Origin: Thuidium tamariscinum
Lineage: Eukaryota; Streptophyta; Bryopsida; Hypnales; Thuidiaceae
Direction of reading: 5' to 3'
Assembly: GCA_947034885.2 (NCBI GenBank)
Contig: OX344755.2
Span: 7,752,501 to 7,816,500, forward strand
Length of the DNA: 64,000 nucleotides
Under the pieces are notes generated by a model. The model saw only the letters and a list, made by a program, of their open reading frames with translations. It did no database searches and was not told the DNA's origin. The position numbers were made by a program, and so were the translations under genes. Shown here in pieces: positions 48,232 through 59,890 of the stretch (position 1 is the first letter of the stretch; each line of letters opens with the position of its first letter).

Positions 48232-49827
48232 AGTATTGTGAATACGCTTTCACTCTAAATACAATTTTAACTAAAATTTCATCCTTTACCTTGAGTAACA
48301 TAATGGTGTCCTTGTGCATGTTGTACATGAAAATTTGATTTAGTATTTAGGTACCAAAATTTAATTTCCATGTTATATCTTCAAGAGTCCACGTCACCTT
48401 ATACCATTCACAAGGTGGCATGTAGCATGCATTTTCTTACAAAAATGACTTAAATTTTACCAAATCTAACCTTCACAAAGGGTAGCATTGCTCATCTACC
48501 CAACAATTAGGTACTATAGAATCATCTTTGTAATCACAATTAGAAAGTAGAAAAATAAAATAAAACTCAATCTTTGATTAAAATAATAAACTATGTCTTA
48601 ATTATAAAATATACTTTAGATGATGTTAGGGAATTGCTGATATCTTTGACAAAAAAATGCACTTCCATTGCATATAAGTTGATCTTTAATCTTCATATTC
48701 ACTATGTACTCTATAATCCCTCTTAATATATTATCAAAGCCAAGTACAAATTCAGTATGACAAACAACCATCTTAAACAATATGAAAATGCAATGGATTA
48801 TTTTGTACAAAAATTTGGTACACATTTGATGTAACAAATTTCCAATTAATTTTAAAGAAGCAATTTGAAAATGCCTTATTACAAAAAATTTAGCATGCCA
48901 TATCAAGATGCATGAACATGATATTTTTTTTACTATTTAATTATTGTGGGGCAACAAAAAAAACTTAAGTTTTTTTTTCTCTCTATCTACTAACTTCTAT
49001 AATTGCATACCTATGCTCATCTAATGCCACCCTAATATTGCCCTTTTTTAGTGCAAATAGAAGGAATGAAAAATAAATTGTTTTTTTTGGAAATAGTTGA
49101 AAATATTCTCTTGAAACAAATGAATATGAAAATGTGTAAAACCCCGATTAAATTTGATTGAGTAGATTTCCAAAAAAACGGACAATGAAAAAAAACAAAA
49201 TTGCACTAGCCAATGATATCCAATCATCAAACTTTGAATCTTTGTATCTTATACTATAGATATTGAAATTAAATAGATCTGTGTTGGTAAATTGAGTTGG
49301 GAGTTGTAGAAGCAAAATTTTAAGAATTTTTTTTTTCTATTAGTAAATTTGTTTTGGTAGAAATTGCATAAAAAATGTTGATTTGAAAAAAAGTGTTGAA
49401 TACACAACATTGTAAAACTAAGCAATGGTACTCTCCATGTTAGAAAGGTATTTTCCCTCTAGAAGAGACTTTCAATATAATTTTAGGATTGGGGTTGGTT
49501 GGAGAGCCATTTAAGACAATTTTATTCATTTTGAGGGTCCCCTTTTAAAAGATGGAGAAGGGCCTTTACTCATTGGTAAACTACTTGTTAAATAGATGAG
49601 TGGGTGGAAGATGAAAGGAAAAAACAAATCATTATTAGTTCTAATGTGGGATAGAAAAATGTAAATCCCAAAAGTAAGATTGTTGTAGTAAGAAATTTAA
49701 ACCTCAATGACCTTCTGTATTAAAAAAACTAAAGAATTGAGTTTAATTATAAATATTGTAAATTATATATACACTAAAACTTGAGTTGGTATCTATAACA
49801 ACCTTTTCAATTGATTTTATGGTGCAC
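48232..49827. other. Unassigned AT-rich DNA
   Basis: A TTTCTATTAGT motif resembling a CACTA right end lies near 49337 without a partner. The frame at 48616-48906 on the minus strand is Ile and Phe rich and is not judged to be a gene. Confidence 0.4.
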
Positions 49828-50765
49828 TTGACCCTTGAAGGACTAAAACCATTTTTTTGTCAAAAAACACTAAAAACTATCATTTTTGTTGCATTCATTG
49901 AAGCAAATAAAAAAACATTTTTATAGAATGTAATGATAGGATCTTGTATTCAACTTGTTTGAGGTCAAATGGTAAAAGTTTCATGAATTTTGACTCTATA
50001 GATTGAAAGATATGAACATTCAAAGTTGGAATTCTTTTTTTTTGAATTGTGGTTTGCAATTTCAAATGACTTTGATCACCGTTTTGGAAAACAATTTGGA
50101 TAGTGATATTTGAAATTAAAATTTCTTGTGTTTAAGAATTGAATTGAGAATCTAGTGGAAAAATTTCACAAAAAATACAATTGATTTCTTTCTTTAAAAA
50201 ATTGTTAAGTAGAAGAAGGTCCAATATTGATAGAAAAATTAAATGATTAATACTGCTCTAATATGGATTTGAAACAAAATAATTCCAAAGGTGAGATTGT
50301 TCAAGAAAGTAAATGAAACCTTTTCTACAATTTTTTTGGAAAATTGTGAAAATTTCATTTTAAATTTCATTCTAAATTGAATCCTACTAGTTATTCTTTT
50401 AAGAAAATACTAAAATTATAAGAAACAAACATTGTTGTCTGTAACTTTCTCATTATTGGTCCAAATAGAATGAATCAAAGATTCACAAGTAGACAAAAAT
50501 ATATAATTTTAGGAAAAAAATTTAAAATTTTAATTTTATCTTTTTGCAATTTTTTTTGGGTTGTCTATTCAGTTTGATTTGGGCTTTTTGTAGTATAATT
50601 TTTGCTCTTAGGTACCAATTGAGATTAAAAAAAATTATATTCCAACAACGCTAATCATTTTTTCTATCTTATAAATTTTTTTTATAAAGTTTCAACAAAA
50701 TTGAGGTTGTAAGATTCTTAAAATCCATTTTGTCCCCGAAGAGGAAAGAATCCTTTAGGGATGAA
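49828..50765 (-). mobile_element. Family A element A3
   Basis: The plus-strand left end is TTGACCCTTGAAGGACTAAA. The right end is CCTTTAGGGATGAA. The interior is the reverse complement of A4 and A6, including TGATAGGATCTTGTA and the AATGAATCAAAGATTC-like block. Confidence 0.75.
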
Positions 50766-50936
50766 CCCCCTAAATGCCATCAAGGATACATTGCATTGTT
50801 TCATTTCTGGTGATTTTAACAACCTTATAGGGCTATAAAATATTTTTTCATCCAATTTGGGGGACCCATTAGCTAGTGGATATTTTTTTAACATCCCTTC
50901 ATTGTGATATTATTGCATTTTCTTCGTAGAAGATGC

Positions 50937-51864
50937 TTAACCCCTAAAAGCCCATTGTCCCTTCGGGGGACAATTTGGAATTCAGGGGACAATTTGAAAT
51001 TTAGGTAGGTTCCAATGACCTCAATTTTTGGTGAAACTTTTTGAAATTTTCTCATAAAATAGGAAAATTGATTAGCTTTTTAGCAATATAATTTTTTTTT
51101 TCAATCGATGCCTAGGAGCAAAAGTTATACCACAAAAAGCCCAAATTTCAACTCAATAGGCAAAAAAATAAATCCACAAAAACTTGAAATTAAAATTTTC
51201 AAATATTTTTATCTCATAGAGTATGTTTTTTTCTATGTGTAAAGCTTTGATTCATTCCATTTGGATTAGTTATGTGAAAGCTATGAATAATCTTGTTTTT
51301 TGGGCAGTTTGAGCATCTTCTTGAAAAAATACCTTATAGGATTCATTTCTAAATGCAATTTTTACAATTTAAAAAGAAAAAATTTCTTGACAAGGTCAAA
51401 TTTTCTTGCTAGAACAATCTCACCGTTGGAATCATTGTGTTTCGATTCCATTTTAGAGCTATTAATAATTTAATTTTTTTTCAATTTTGGATGTACCTTT
51501 ATTTCATAATTTTTTTAAGATTAAAATTCAAGCATTTTTTCTTTGAAATTATTTTCCTAGACTTTCAACTCAATTTTTAAATACAAATTTAATTCAAAGT
51601 CCATAGTGCAAAAAATTTCAACAAATGGAAATCAAAGTCATTTGAAATTGCAGGACAGTGTTAAAAAAAACTCTTTTTTCCAATTTTGAATGCTCATATC
51701 TTCCAATCTATACATTCAAAACTCATGAAATTTGACCCCATGATCTCAGACAAACAATGTACATGATCCTACAGTTAGATTCTATAAAAACACTTTTTTT
51801 TGGTCTTTTGGATGAACATAGCAAAAACAACAGTTTTGAGTGGCCTTGGGCCTTTAGGAGTTAA
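50937..51864 (+). mobile_element. Family A element A4
   Basis: The left end is TTAACCCCTAAAAGCCCATT. The right end is GGGCCTTTAGGAGTTAA. It is head-to-head with A3, separated by about 170 bases. It carries GACAAGGTCAAATTTTCTTG and the family A GCTCATATCTTCCAATC block. Confidence 0.85.
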
Positions 51865-53059
51865 TCCATGGCACAAACTACAGGATGTATTCTAGTGACT
51901 CTTAAGTTAACTCTTTATTCTTGATTTGAATTGTATTCATGAGATCATATTTTTCAAACTTGATTACAACTGAAGAAACGAATTTGATCCACACTGATGC
52001 TCAGTTTAATTTAAAAAATTAAACATTTTTGAAATACATATTTAATTATAATTTGAAATTCATGTTTATAATTGCCAACTACTTATCTTTTTAGTTGTAG
52101 ACTAGGGTGGCCCATGCCATTGCCACGGTCTAAAAGAAAAGAAAAAAATATTTTTATTTCTTTAAAAGTCATAACAACTTTGAAATTCAATAACTTTCAT
52201 GCCATAGGTTGGAACACCATGAATCAAAGCCCGTGCACCCCTCCTCGCCGAGGGCTTTCCGACGGTACCAAACACACACCCGGGGGACTCACGGTCCGGG
52301 AGATCTCAACGTAACAAACATCCAAACAAACAAACAAACATCCAAACAGCCTATCTTCATAGGGGGATTGTAGAATGCCTTCTGTTGGAAATTTGGTTTA
52401 AGTTGTGATGTTTTGTATTATTATGTACATTTATGGGATTCTTATAGCTAATTTGGTATTTGATACAAATTTTATTAAAATTTAAAGGCAATCTCAAATT
52501 TTCATCTAAACAATGAAAATTTTCAGAATTTTAAAAGAGAAAAATGATTTCATCCCCCCAAAAAATTGCAATTTTTTTCATTCATAAATATTCATTAAGC
52601 GAGAGAATATAAAGTGAAGGATTTTGAAGTTCATTTCCTACGTATTACTCATTGTTTTAGATTTTAAACCTAATTTAAACCAAAAATAATATTGGTCAAT
52701 ATGTATGGATTTGGAATTAAGAAAGAATGTAAACTAATGCCTTAAGTGTGATTTTTAGGAGATTAAAATGGAAATTGAGAACCAAGAATATAATAAAATT
52801 TTGTTAAAGTAGAAAATCTATAAACAACTAAAATCTAAAAGAATTCTCTAATACATAGGTGAATATTGCATTCTTCATAATGTGCCAATTGTATTTAACC
52901 ATCACTAGTAGAAACATGATCCTCATAGACTTAAAGAAATGTATCTCTAAAGACTTGCAACTACTGAAATTGATCATGTAGGGTCTTCTTGTTTTTTTTT
53001 AGTATAGATAATATTTCTACTCAGGAATGTACTAAGAATGAACATATTTGAAGGTGAAT
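51865..53059. other. Unassigned DNA with a small GC-rich patch
   Basis: The patch 52228-52312 is GC-rich (CACCCGGGGGACTCACGG), followed by a CAAACAAACAAACATC simple repeat (52317-52348). A CACTA-like left end (CACTAGTAGAAAC) lies at about 52903, but no partner was found. Confidence 0.4.
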
Positions 53060-53260
53060 GCTTCTAAAGTCTTGTATAATTTCAACTTCAAAATTTAAAA
53101 ATAATTCTATGAAAGTTCCCAAAACATGGAAAAAATTGATTTCATGTCAATTCCATTTACATTTTAGAAAAAATTATTGAAAAACATTTCAAAAAATGGA
53201 ACTCTCTAAGAATTACTAATCAAGCTCACAAAAAAGAATTGATGTTTGGACCTCCTATTT
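53060..53260 (+). repeat. Family O copy 3, diverged
   Basis: The TTTCAACTTCAAAATTTAAA and AAATTATTGAAAAACATTTC blocks match 32790-33075 and 59630-59890. Confidence 0.45.
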
Positions 53261-53449
53261 TAACTTATAAGGACTACCCTACATACTATAACAAAAATCT
53301 TTATTTCATAAAGACAAAAAACTACATTCCCTTTTTTTTATCAAGTGGGAGCCTCTCTAGTGCTACATGATTATTTGTGCCACTTTTATAGGCACTGTGT
53401 GTCAATATGTTACATTTGAAAGTTTCAAATATAAACTACAGACTAATGG

Positions 53450-53687
53450 GAGGGTTGCTATTATGTGAGCATAAAAGTGTGAGCCTATGAGCCTAAAAGA
53501 CTATACACCTATGATATAAGTGTCTATATTATAGTGACCTTCTATATTAACAATGTATATATGCTATAAGTACCTATATTATAAGTGTTTATGTTACAAA
53601 CACCTTCAATGGTTGCATGATACCTACTTACATATATGCTCAAGGCTCACATAATCACACTTTCATGCTTATATACTAGCACCATTG
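53450..53687. mobile_element. Family J element J3
   Basis: The left end is GAGGGTTGCTATTATGTGAG, and the reverse complement of the right end is CAATGGTGCTAGTATATAAG. The 238-base interior has TATTATAAGTGTTTATGTTA and matches J1 around its CACTA insertion. Confidence 0.75.
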
Positions 53688-54542
53688 TCATCTTTTTACC
53701 CTCAATTAATCCCTAAATGATGCATCTTTAGACCATGTATTGAACCTTTTTTTGCTTTGAATATATATTTTTTCACTGAATATGAATGAAAATGATTTAC
53801 TTTATTTTAAAAGATGAAATACCATTTCTTTTGTATTTCTTAAATTTTTTAAAATTTGGTATATTTATGAAGAATAAACTTTTAAAAATTTACATGAAAT
53901 ACATAATGCTTTGAAATACTAAATTTGTACCATTGTTATATATTATAGTTTAGAACATCTTTGTGTATGCTAAAATTTTGTATCATTCTTTAATTAGAAC
54001 ATCAATAGACCTTTGGGTATAGGATCAAAGTTTAAAACTCAATAAAATATTGAGTTTTAGGGATTTTCCAAAATTTCAATTTGGAATATGAACTGCACCT
54101 AGTTAGCTTATGATTTCATTAGATGAACTCAAATTCATTTTAATTCTCAAATTGAGATCAAGAGCAAGGATGTACAAAATGTCAAATTATTCTTAAAGAG
54201 CATCTTTTATCATCCAATTTTTCTACATCTTCTCAGATAAAGAGGTCAATAATACTTCAATAAGGGAGGTTCTATCACCCTCACTGTCCACTACATTACC
54301 ATTAAAAGAACTTTAAAGAATCGGACTAAAAAATCTCACTTCTTCAATCCAAATTTTGCATATGAAATCACGAAGAACCCACTCGTGACTCCACATACAT
54401 TTAGAGCATCCCCATGCCAAAACCCTCAAGTAGGGGCGCCAAATGGGGTTTGACATAGGTTGATGGCTAGTGAAGGTGCTTCATGCTCCTTGCCTACACT
54501 CTTAATTCACTCACTAAACACGTCTCCCAAGCCAAAGAACTA
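53688..54542. other. Unassigned AT-rich DNA
   Basis: A left-end-like TTAATCCCTAAATGATGC lies near 53706 without a partner. Nothing else was seen. Confidence 0.4.
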
Positions 54543-54823
54543 CATTAGAGGAGATTCGAGGGCAACAGGAGACTGCGAAAGCCCTGTTCCCCGAATTGTT
54601 CTCGATCAGTAATTTATTTATTTTTTTCAAAAAAAAAAAAAAAAGTTCGTCCTGAAATGCAAAAAAAAATCCTTTTTTTTTCTTTTTTTTTCAAAAAAAA
54701 TCGGTGACGTGGCACACTCTCGACCACGTCAGCATAGGCCAGTTCCGCATTCCTGCGGCAGATTCCTGCGTTCACAGCTTCGGGAACTCACAGTCTCCCG
54801 TTGCCCCTGAATCTCCTTTAATG
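54543..54823 (+). mobile_element. Family F element F5
   Basis: The left end is CATTAGAGGAGATTCGAGGG, and the reverse complement of the right end is CATTAAAGGAGATTCAGGGG. Pairing runs about 33 bases. The conserved internal GACGTGGCACACTCTCGACC, followed by ACGTC, is intact. Two A/T tracts lie in the middle. Confidence 0.8.
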
Positions 54824-55119
54824 CTTTTATGAAGCTAGGTGAAAGATGTCAAGCCAAGTGTTGGGCTTTGAAGCTCCAAATGGTTGAACATTCCCTAAGA
54901 GTGTGCCAGAATTGAAAAAATCAAGGTATAGTGAGCCACAAGGAACAAACACAAATGTTCAGTGCCATTGTTACTTTGAAGTGTTTGCTAGCTACATTTT
55001 TTGTTTGGAGTGCCTGGCATCAGGCAGTTTCACAAGGCAAACACGCTACATTATCATTTTTCAACCTTTTGGCATGTATGTATGGAGATGCTCTTAGGAT
55101 ATAATGTAAGGCCCTCAAA

Positions 55120-55370
55120 TGTACCATTGATCCAAAACGACCATCATTACTTTGGGTACATCTTCAAAATCAATATATTCCTATCTGAAAGCTATGATTC
55201 TAACACCTCTACCAAACAAAACTTTGATACTTTATAACTTTTGCATGCAACATCTAAATGTTGCGTTCTTTGATGCATTGGAACCATCTTTTCATTTGCC
55301 AACAAGTAAAAATTATGAAAATTTGACCATCCAAAAAACTGAAAAATAGGCAGAGTACAATAAAATAAAA
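55120..55370 (-). repeat. Family I copy I5, ends unclear
   Basis: GTTCTTTGATGCATTGGAAC and CATTTGCCAACAAG match the family core. A GGGTACATC motif near 55154 may be a decayed end. Confidence 0.5.
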
Positions 55371-56111
55371 TAAAAAAGTACCACCTTACCTTTGCATGAA
55401 AATGTGTGAGGGATTCAAGTAATTTTAAAATATTGTAAGAAACTCCAAAACTCACGGATTCTTAGCCTGCCTGCCTGCCTGCTGTCCTTGGGGATCAAGA
55501 TGCTTAACATTTCCCAAGTACATTCTGTACCCAAGTCCCTCTGTAATAAGCCAATTAAAGCCTTCCACGTTATCAAACAACTTCCCTCTATCCTGGGACT
55601 CTGGGAGCCACTGCAACCCCTTTTTTCCAAGTACATACAGTAATTAAGGGTTAAGCTTGGTAAGTACAAGTACGTTAAGCTTAAGTTACTGCCTTTGAAA
55701 TCACTCTATCAAGTATCAAGGCTCACCAATGTGATGGGGATAAATTATTATTTATTACTTTTTGTTTTCTGTTTCAAATTATGAACCATGATCATGGTCT
55801 TCTTTAGTTTAGTCACTCAAATTATTCAAATGATTAATGGTCACCGCCTTTTAAAATTTAAAAATAAATAAATTCAAATGAAAGTTCCAAATGGGCATCA
55901 ATAAATGATGTGCAAAGAAAACAATAATTATTGTGATAGTTGAAATAACAATTCTAACTAACTATTTGAATAAGGTATTTATTTATTTATTAAGGAAAAA
56001 AACGAATTTTTTACATGTCTTTTTCTATGAAACTTGGTATTTTTTTGGTGTACAATTCAAACTTTTGTTGTGATTGAAGATTTTGGTTTGTGGGTAAAGG
56101 TAACATTGGTT
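55371..56111. other. Partly low-copy spacer
   Basis: The stretch 55455-55670 is less AT-rich and includes a CCTG tetranucleotide run (55467-55482). A minus-strand frame (55415-55669) is not recognised. The rest is AT-rich. Confidence 0.35.
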
Positions 56112-57011
56112 TTAACCCCTAAAGGCCTATTATTCCTTCATGGGATAGAAAGGATTTTGGGCAGGTTTTTATGATCTCAATTTTTGATGAAACTTTTGAA
56201 ACTTTTCATAGAAAAAAACAATTAATTTCATGGGAATATCATTTTCATTTCGGGTGGTGCTTGGGAGAAAAAATTACACCTAAATATGCCAAAATTTCAA
56301 CTCAGCAAGCAAAAAAGAATCAGTAAAAAGTCAAAATTAAATGTTTTCTAAAAATATATATTTTGTTTACATTTAAAGCTTTGATTCATTCTATTTGAAC
56401 TAGTTATGACAAAGTTAAGGACAATCTTGATTTTTAGCCAATTTGACTATTTGATTGAAAAAAAAGATTTGTAGATTTCATTTCTGAATGCAATTTTGAT
56501 CATTTTTCAAAAGAAATTGTTGGAAAAGGTTAAGTTTACTTGCTAGAACAATCTCACCATTGGGATTATTGTATTTCAATAACATCTTAGAGCTATTGAC
56601 CATTTTTTTTTCCAATCTTGAACCTACTTCTATCTAACAATTTTTTAAAGATTGGATATTAAGTTGTTGTTTTGTGAAATTTTATCCTAGATTGTCAACT
56701 CAATTCTTCAACACAAATTTTTTTTAATTCAAATTCTATTGTGTAATAATTTACCACAAATGACATTCAAAGTCATCCAAAATTATACACTACAATTCAA
56801 AAAAGCTTTTCATTCCAACTTTAAATGCTCATATCTTCTAATCTTTACAATCAAACTTCATGAAATTCTTACCACATGGTCTTAGACAAGTTAAGATTCT
56901 ATTGTTAGTTTCTAAAAATAATGTTTTGTTTGTTTTCTTACTTGAATGCAACATAATGGCAATTTTAAGTGGTTATTGACCCCCCAAAATGGCCTCATTC
57001 CTTGAGGGTAA
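56112..57011 (+). mobile_element. Family A element A5
   Basis: The left end is TTAACCCCTAAAGGCC. The right end is degraded (TCATTCCTTGAGGGTAA). The interior follows A6 block by block. It lies 12 bases from A6 in the same orientation. Confidence 0.75.
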
Positions 57012-57023
57012 GCATTTTAATGC

Positions 57024-57950
57024 TTAACCCCTAAAGGACCAAGAGTCCCCTCGGGGGACTTTGGGATTTCGAGCAGGTACTTGTGACTTCAATTTTTAAT
57101 GAATTTTCTTGAAATTTTTACATAAGATAGAAAAACTGATTAGCTCCGTGGATTTTTTTTTTTCAATTGGTGACCGGGAGCAAAAGTTATGCCATTTTAA
57201 GCATAATTTTCATGTAGCCGAGCAGAAAAAAAAATCTACAAAAACTTCAAAATTAAAAAATTAATTTTTTTTCCCTTATAGATCTTATTTTTGTCTACGG
57301 GTGAAGCTTTGATTCATTCCATTTGGATTAGTGATGTGGAAGTTATGAACAATCTTATTTTTCGGGCAATCTAAGCATCTTCTTGAAAAAATAACTTACA
57401 GGATTCATTTGTGAATGCAATGTTCACAATTTTTCCAAAAAAATTGTTGGACAAGGTTGGTTTTGTTTGCTAAAACAATCTCACCATTGGGATTATTGTG
57501 TTTCAATCCCATCTATAAGATATTTGCAATTTAAATTTTCTTTCAATCTTGGACCTTCATCTATTTAACAATTTTTTAAAGAATGAAAAAAAAGTCTTCT
57601 TTTTTTGGATTTTTTTTCCTAAGGTCTCAGCTCAATCCTTCAATAGAAAAAAAATTTTAATTCAAGGTCTGTAGTGCAAAATACTTCCACAAATGGAGGA
57701 CAAAGTCATATGAAGTTGCATATCAAAGTTTAAAAAAACCTTGTTTTCCAATTTTGAATACTCATATCTTGTAATCTATGCAGTCAAACTTCATGAAATT
57801 TTCACCACATGATCTTAGATAATTAAAGTACAAGATCCTATGGTTAGATTCTAAAATTTTACTTTTTTTGTTTTCATGGATGAATGGAGCAAAAATGGCA
57901 GTTTTGAGTGGTTTTTGGCTAAAAAATGGCCATGGTCCTTTAGGGGTTAA
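57024..57950 (+). mobile_element. Family A element A6, perfect termini
   Basis: This is the reference copy. The ends are TTAACCCCTAAAGGACCA and its exact reverse complement, TGGTCCTTTAGGGGTTAA (18 of 18). Next to the left end lies a CCCCTCGGGGG palindrome. It is 927 bases long with no transposase frame. The TTAA at both edges fits a piggyBac-style duplicated target, which is inference from sequence alone. Confidence 0.9.
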
Positions 57951-57984
57951 GAAAAACAACATTACATCAGATGTTTTTTCTGCT

Positions 57985-58175
57985 GTTTAAGAGATTGCAA
58001 CTTCCTGACTATGGGGACGCTAGAGAACTCTCCCACATATGTGATCTGACGCGGCCGAGAGATTGTTACATCAGATAATTTTTTTTTTTTTTTTTTTTAA
58101 ATATTATTTAAAAAAAATATTTATTATTTTAACTGTTCACAGCATTGGGAATGGGCATGAAACAATCTCCTAATC
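57985..58175 (-). mobile_element. Family F element F6, diverged
   Basis: The ends TTAAGAGATTG and CAATCTCCTAA are inverted. Internal TCTGACGCGGCCGAGAGATT is the reverse form of the F hairpin region, and a long T tract follows. Confidence 0.5.
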
Positions 58176-58188
58176 CCTGAAATCATCT

Positions 58189-58470
58189 AAGGTAGGTACA
58201 CCCAAGATGGCACCTGACCTTAAAGCGCCATCTACAATGAGCATACATTTCCAAAATCAGTCATGTACCCAGGCTGTAGATGGCGCTTTCAGAAACAGAC
58301 TTTGACCATTAATAACTTTTGCATACGATATCCAAATCCTTTGTTCTTTGGTGCGTTGGAACATGCTTTCACTCGCCAACAAGACTGTATAAAAATCTGA
58401 ACAGCATGATAACAGGACCTAGAACCTAGACACAGTAAGAATAAGTGGTGCTTTTGGGTGTACCCACCTT
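58189..58470 (-). mobile_element. Family I element I1, best preserved
   Basis: The left end is AAGGTAGGTACACCCAAGAT, and the reverse complement of the right end is AAGGTGGGTACACCCAAAAG. The core includes two inverted AAGCGCCATCTACA-like blocks and TTCTTTGGTGCGTTGGAACA. No coding potential. Confidence 0.8.
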
Positions 58471-59629
58471 AATGATTCAGAGCATGTTCCTTCCCATAAG
58501 AAACCCTAGAATGAGACACATCTGCCACTAAGTTGTGATTGTCGTATTGTTTTCTGACTGCCCTTTGAAGGTAAGCTTAAGCTTAATTAAGTTACATGCG
58601 ATTTGTGCATCATTGTCATTGTCATTCTATTGCTAGCAGACATGGTGCCGTATGCTAGTTTGGTTAAGTCTGAACCTGGCCCTTTGACATAGTCCAAGTG
58701 CGAAAATGTATAGTAGAGTGCAACCTATAAAAGGTGAGGAAGGAGGTTCATAAACCAATGGGGTTCTAAAAGCGTCCTTTATTCCCGTTCATTTGTTTCA
58801 AGAAAACTAAGAACTAAAAGTGTCCTTTAACACAGAGATACATTTTGCTTTCTCGTTGCACTGAGGAGGGAGGCTTGTAAAGGGGTCTTCTTTTTTCATT
58901 TTTGTAGAAGTGCCATAGTGGTGATATAAAATGTTATAGTACTGCTCCAAATTGCAACATTCATTCATGTATTGGATGTATAATATGATTTTCATCCACA
59001 ATCAAGTAATTTCATCTCATTTATATTTATATTTCAAAATTGTTTGGCAAATTCATCCAATGGCATTTTTTAGCCAAATTATTTTTTCTAGTGCAATTTG
59101 GCACCATAAAGCCACAAAAAATAGCCTTGTTTATAAAGCTACCATTTAGGAGTTGATTTCCTTTTCAAAGATGCTAAGCTCCTTGAAAAAAATTCAATAA
59201 ATTTGATAGGAAGAAAATTATAATTGGCATCTAACCTAATTCATATAATATTTCTTGGACCTTTGTGTAATTAGTTACAAATTTTTGAAGTTGAAATGAA
59301 GTAGTCATGAGTGGTCATCAATGGTCATCTACAGGGACCACCTTCTAAACTCCAAAGATTCGGTACATTGAAGAAAGTAAAATGTACCTTGAGTCATCTT
59401 TACTTTTACTATGCAATTGAAATTTGAGCCTCCTATCTTATAGTAGAACCTTCCTAACTCCATGAAATTGTGATTGGTTTGATACAATAGATAAAAAAAA
59501 GTTATTGCATTAGCAAGGGGCATGATCTTCGTATGTGGTTCATATTGTTAAGTTGGAGCCAACAATCAATGTTCTTTGACAACACTTTCTTAAGTTAAAG
59601 ATGATTGAGTTAGGGAGGCTTTATTATAT
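58471..59629. other. Unassigned spacer, partly low-copy
   Basis: 58480-58720 is less AT-rich and carries a CATTGT short tandem (58611-58626) and a TAAGCTTAAGCTTAATTAAG palindromic run. GATACATTTTGCTTTCT near 58835 resembles the start of family O copy 1. No gene was recognised. Confidence 0.35.
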
Positions 59630-59890
59630 TAGTGCACAAATGGTGTACATTTTAGGTTATGGGTTCATGCTTTCAGTGACCATTGCATTTCAACATCAAA
59701 AAATCATAACGCATAAATTCCACTAAGCTCCAAAAAATATCAGATGACTTAGGTAGATGCCAATTCTTTCAAGAAAATTTTATTGAAACTTTTTACTAAA
59801 AAACATTTCAAGAAATTTGCCCTTCCCAAATCAATTTTTAACTCTTAAATCATGGATGCTTAATGGATCTCCTACCTTGTTGACTACATG
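59630..59890 (+). repeat. Family O copy 2
   Basis: It shares GTGTACATTTTAGG, GACCATTGCATTTCAACATC and CATTTCAAGAAATTTGCCCT-type blocks with 32790-33075. Confidence 0.5.

Noticed and set aside
52903-52916. Second CACTA left end (CACTAGTAGAAAC)
   Set aside because: No matching inverted right end or 3-bp duplication could be found in this window.
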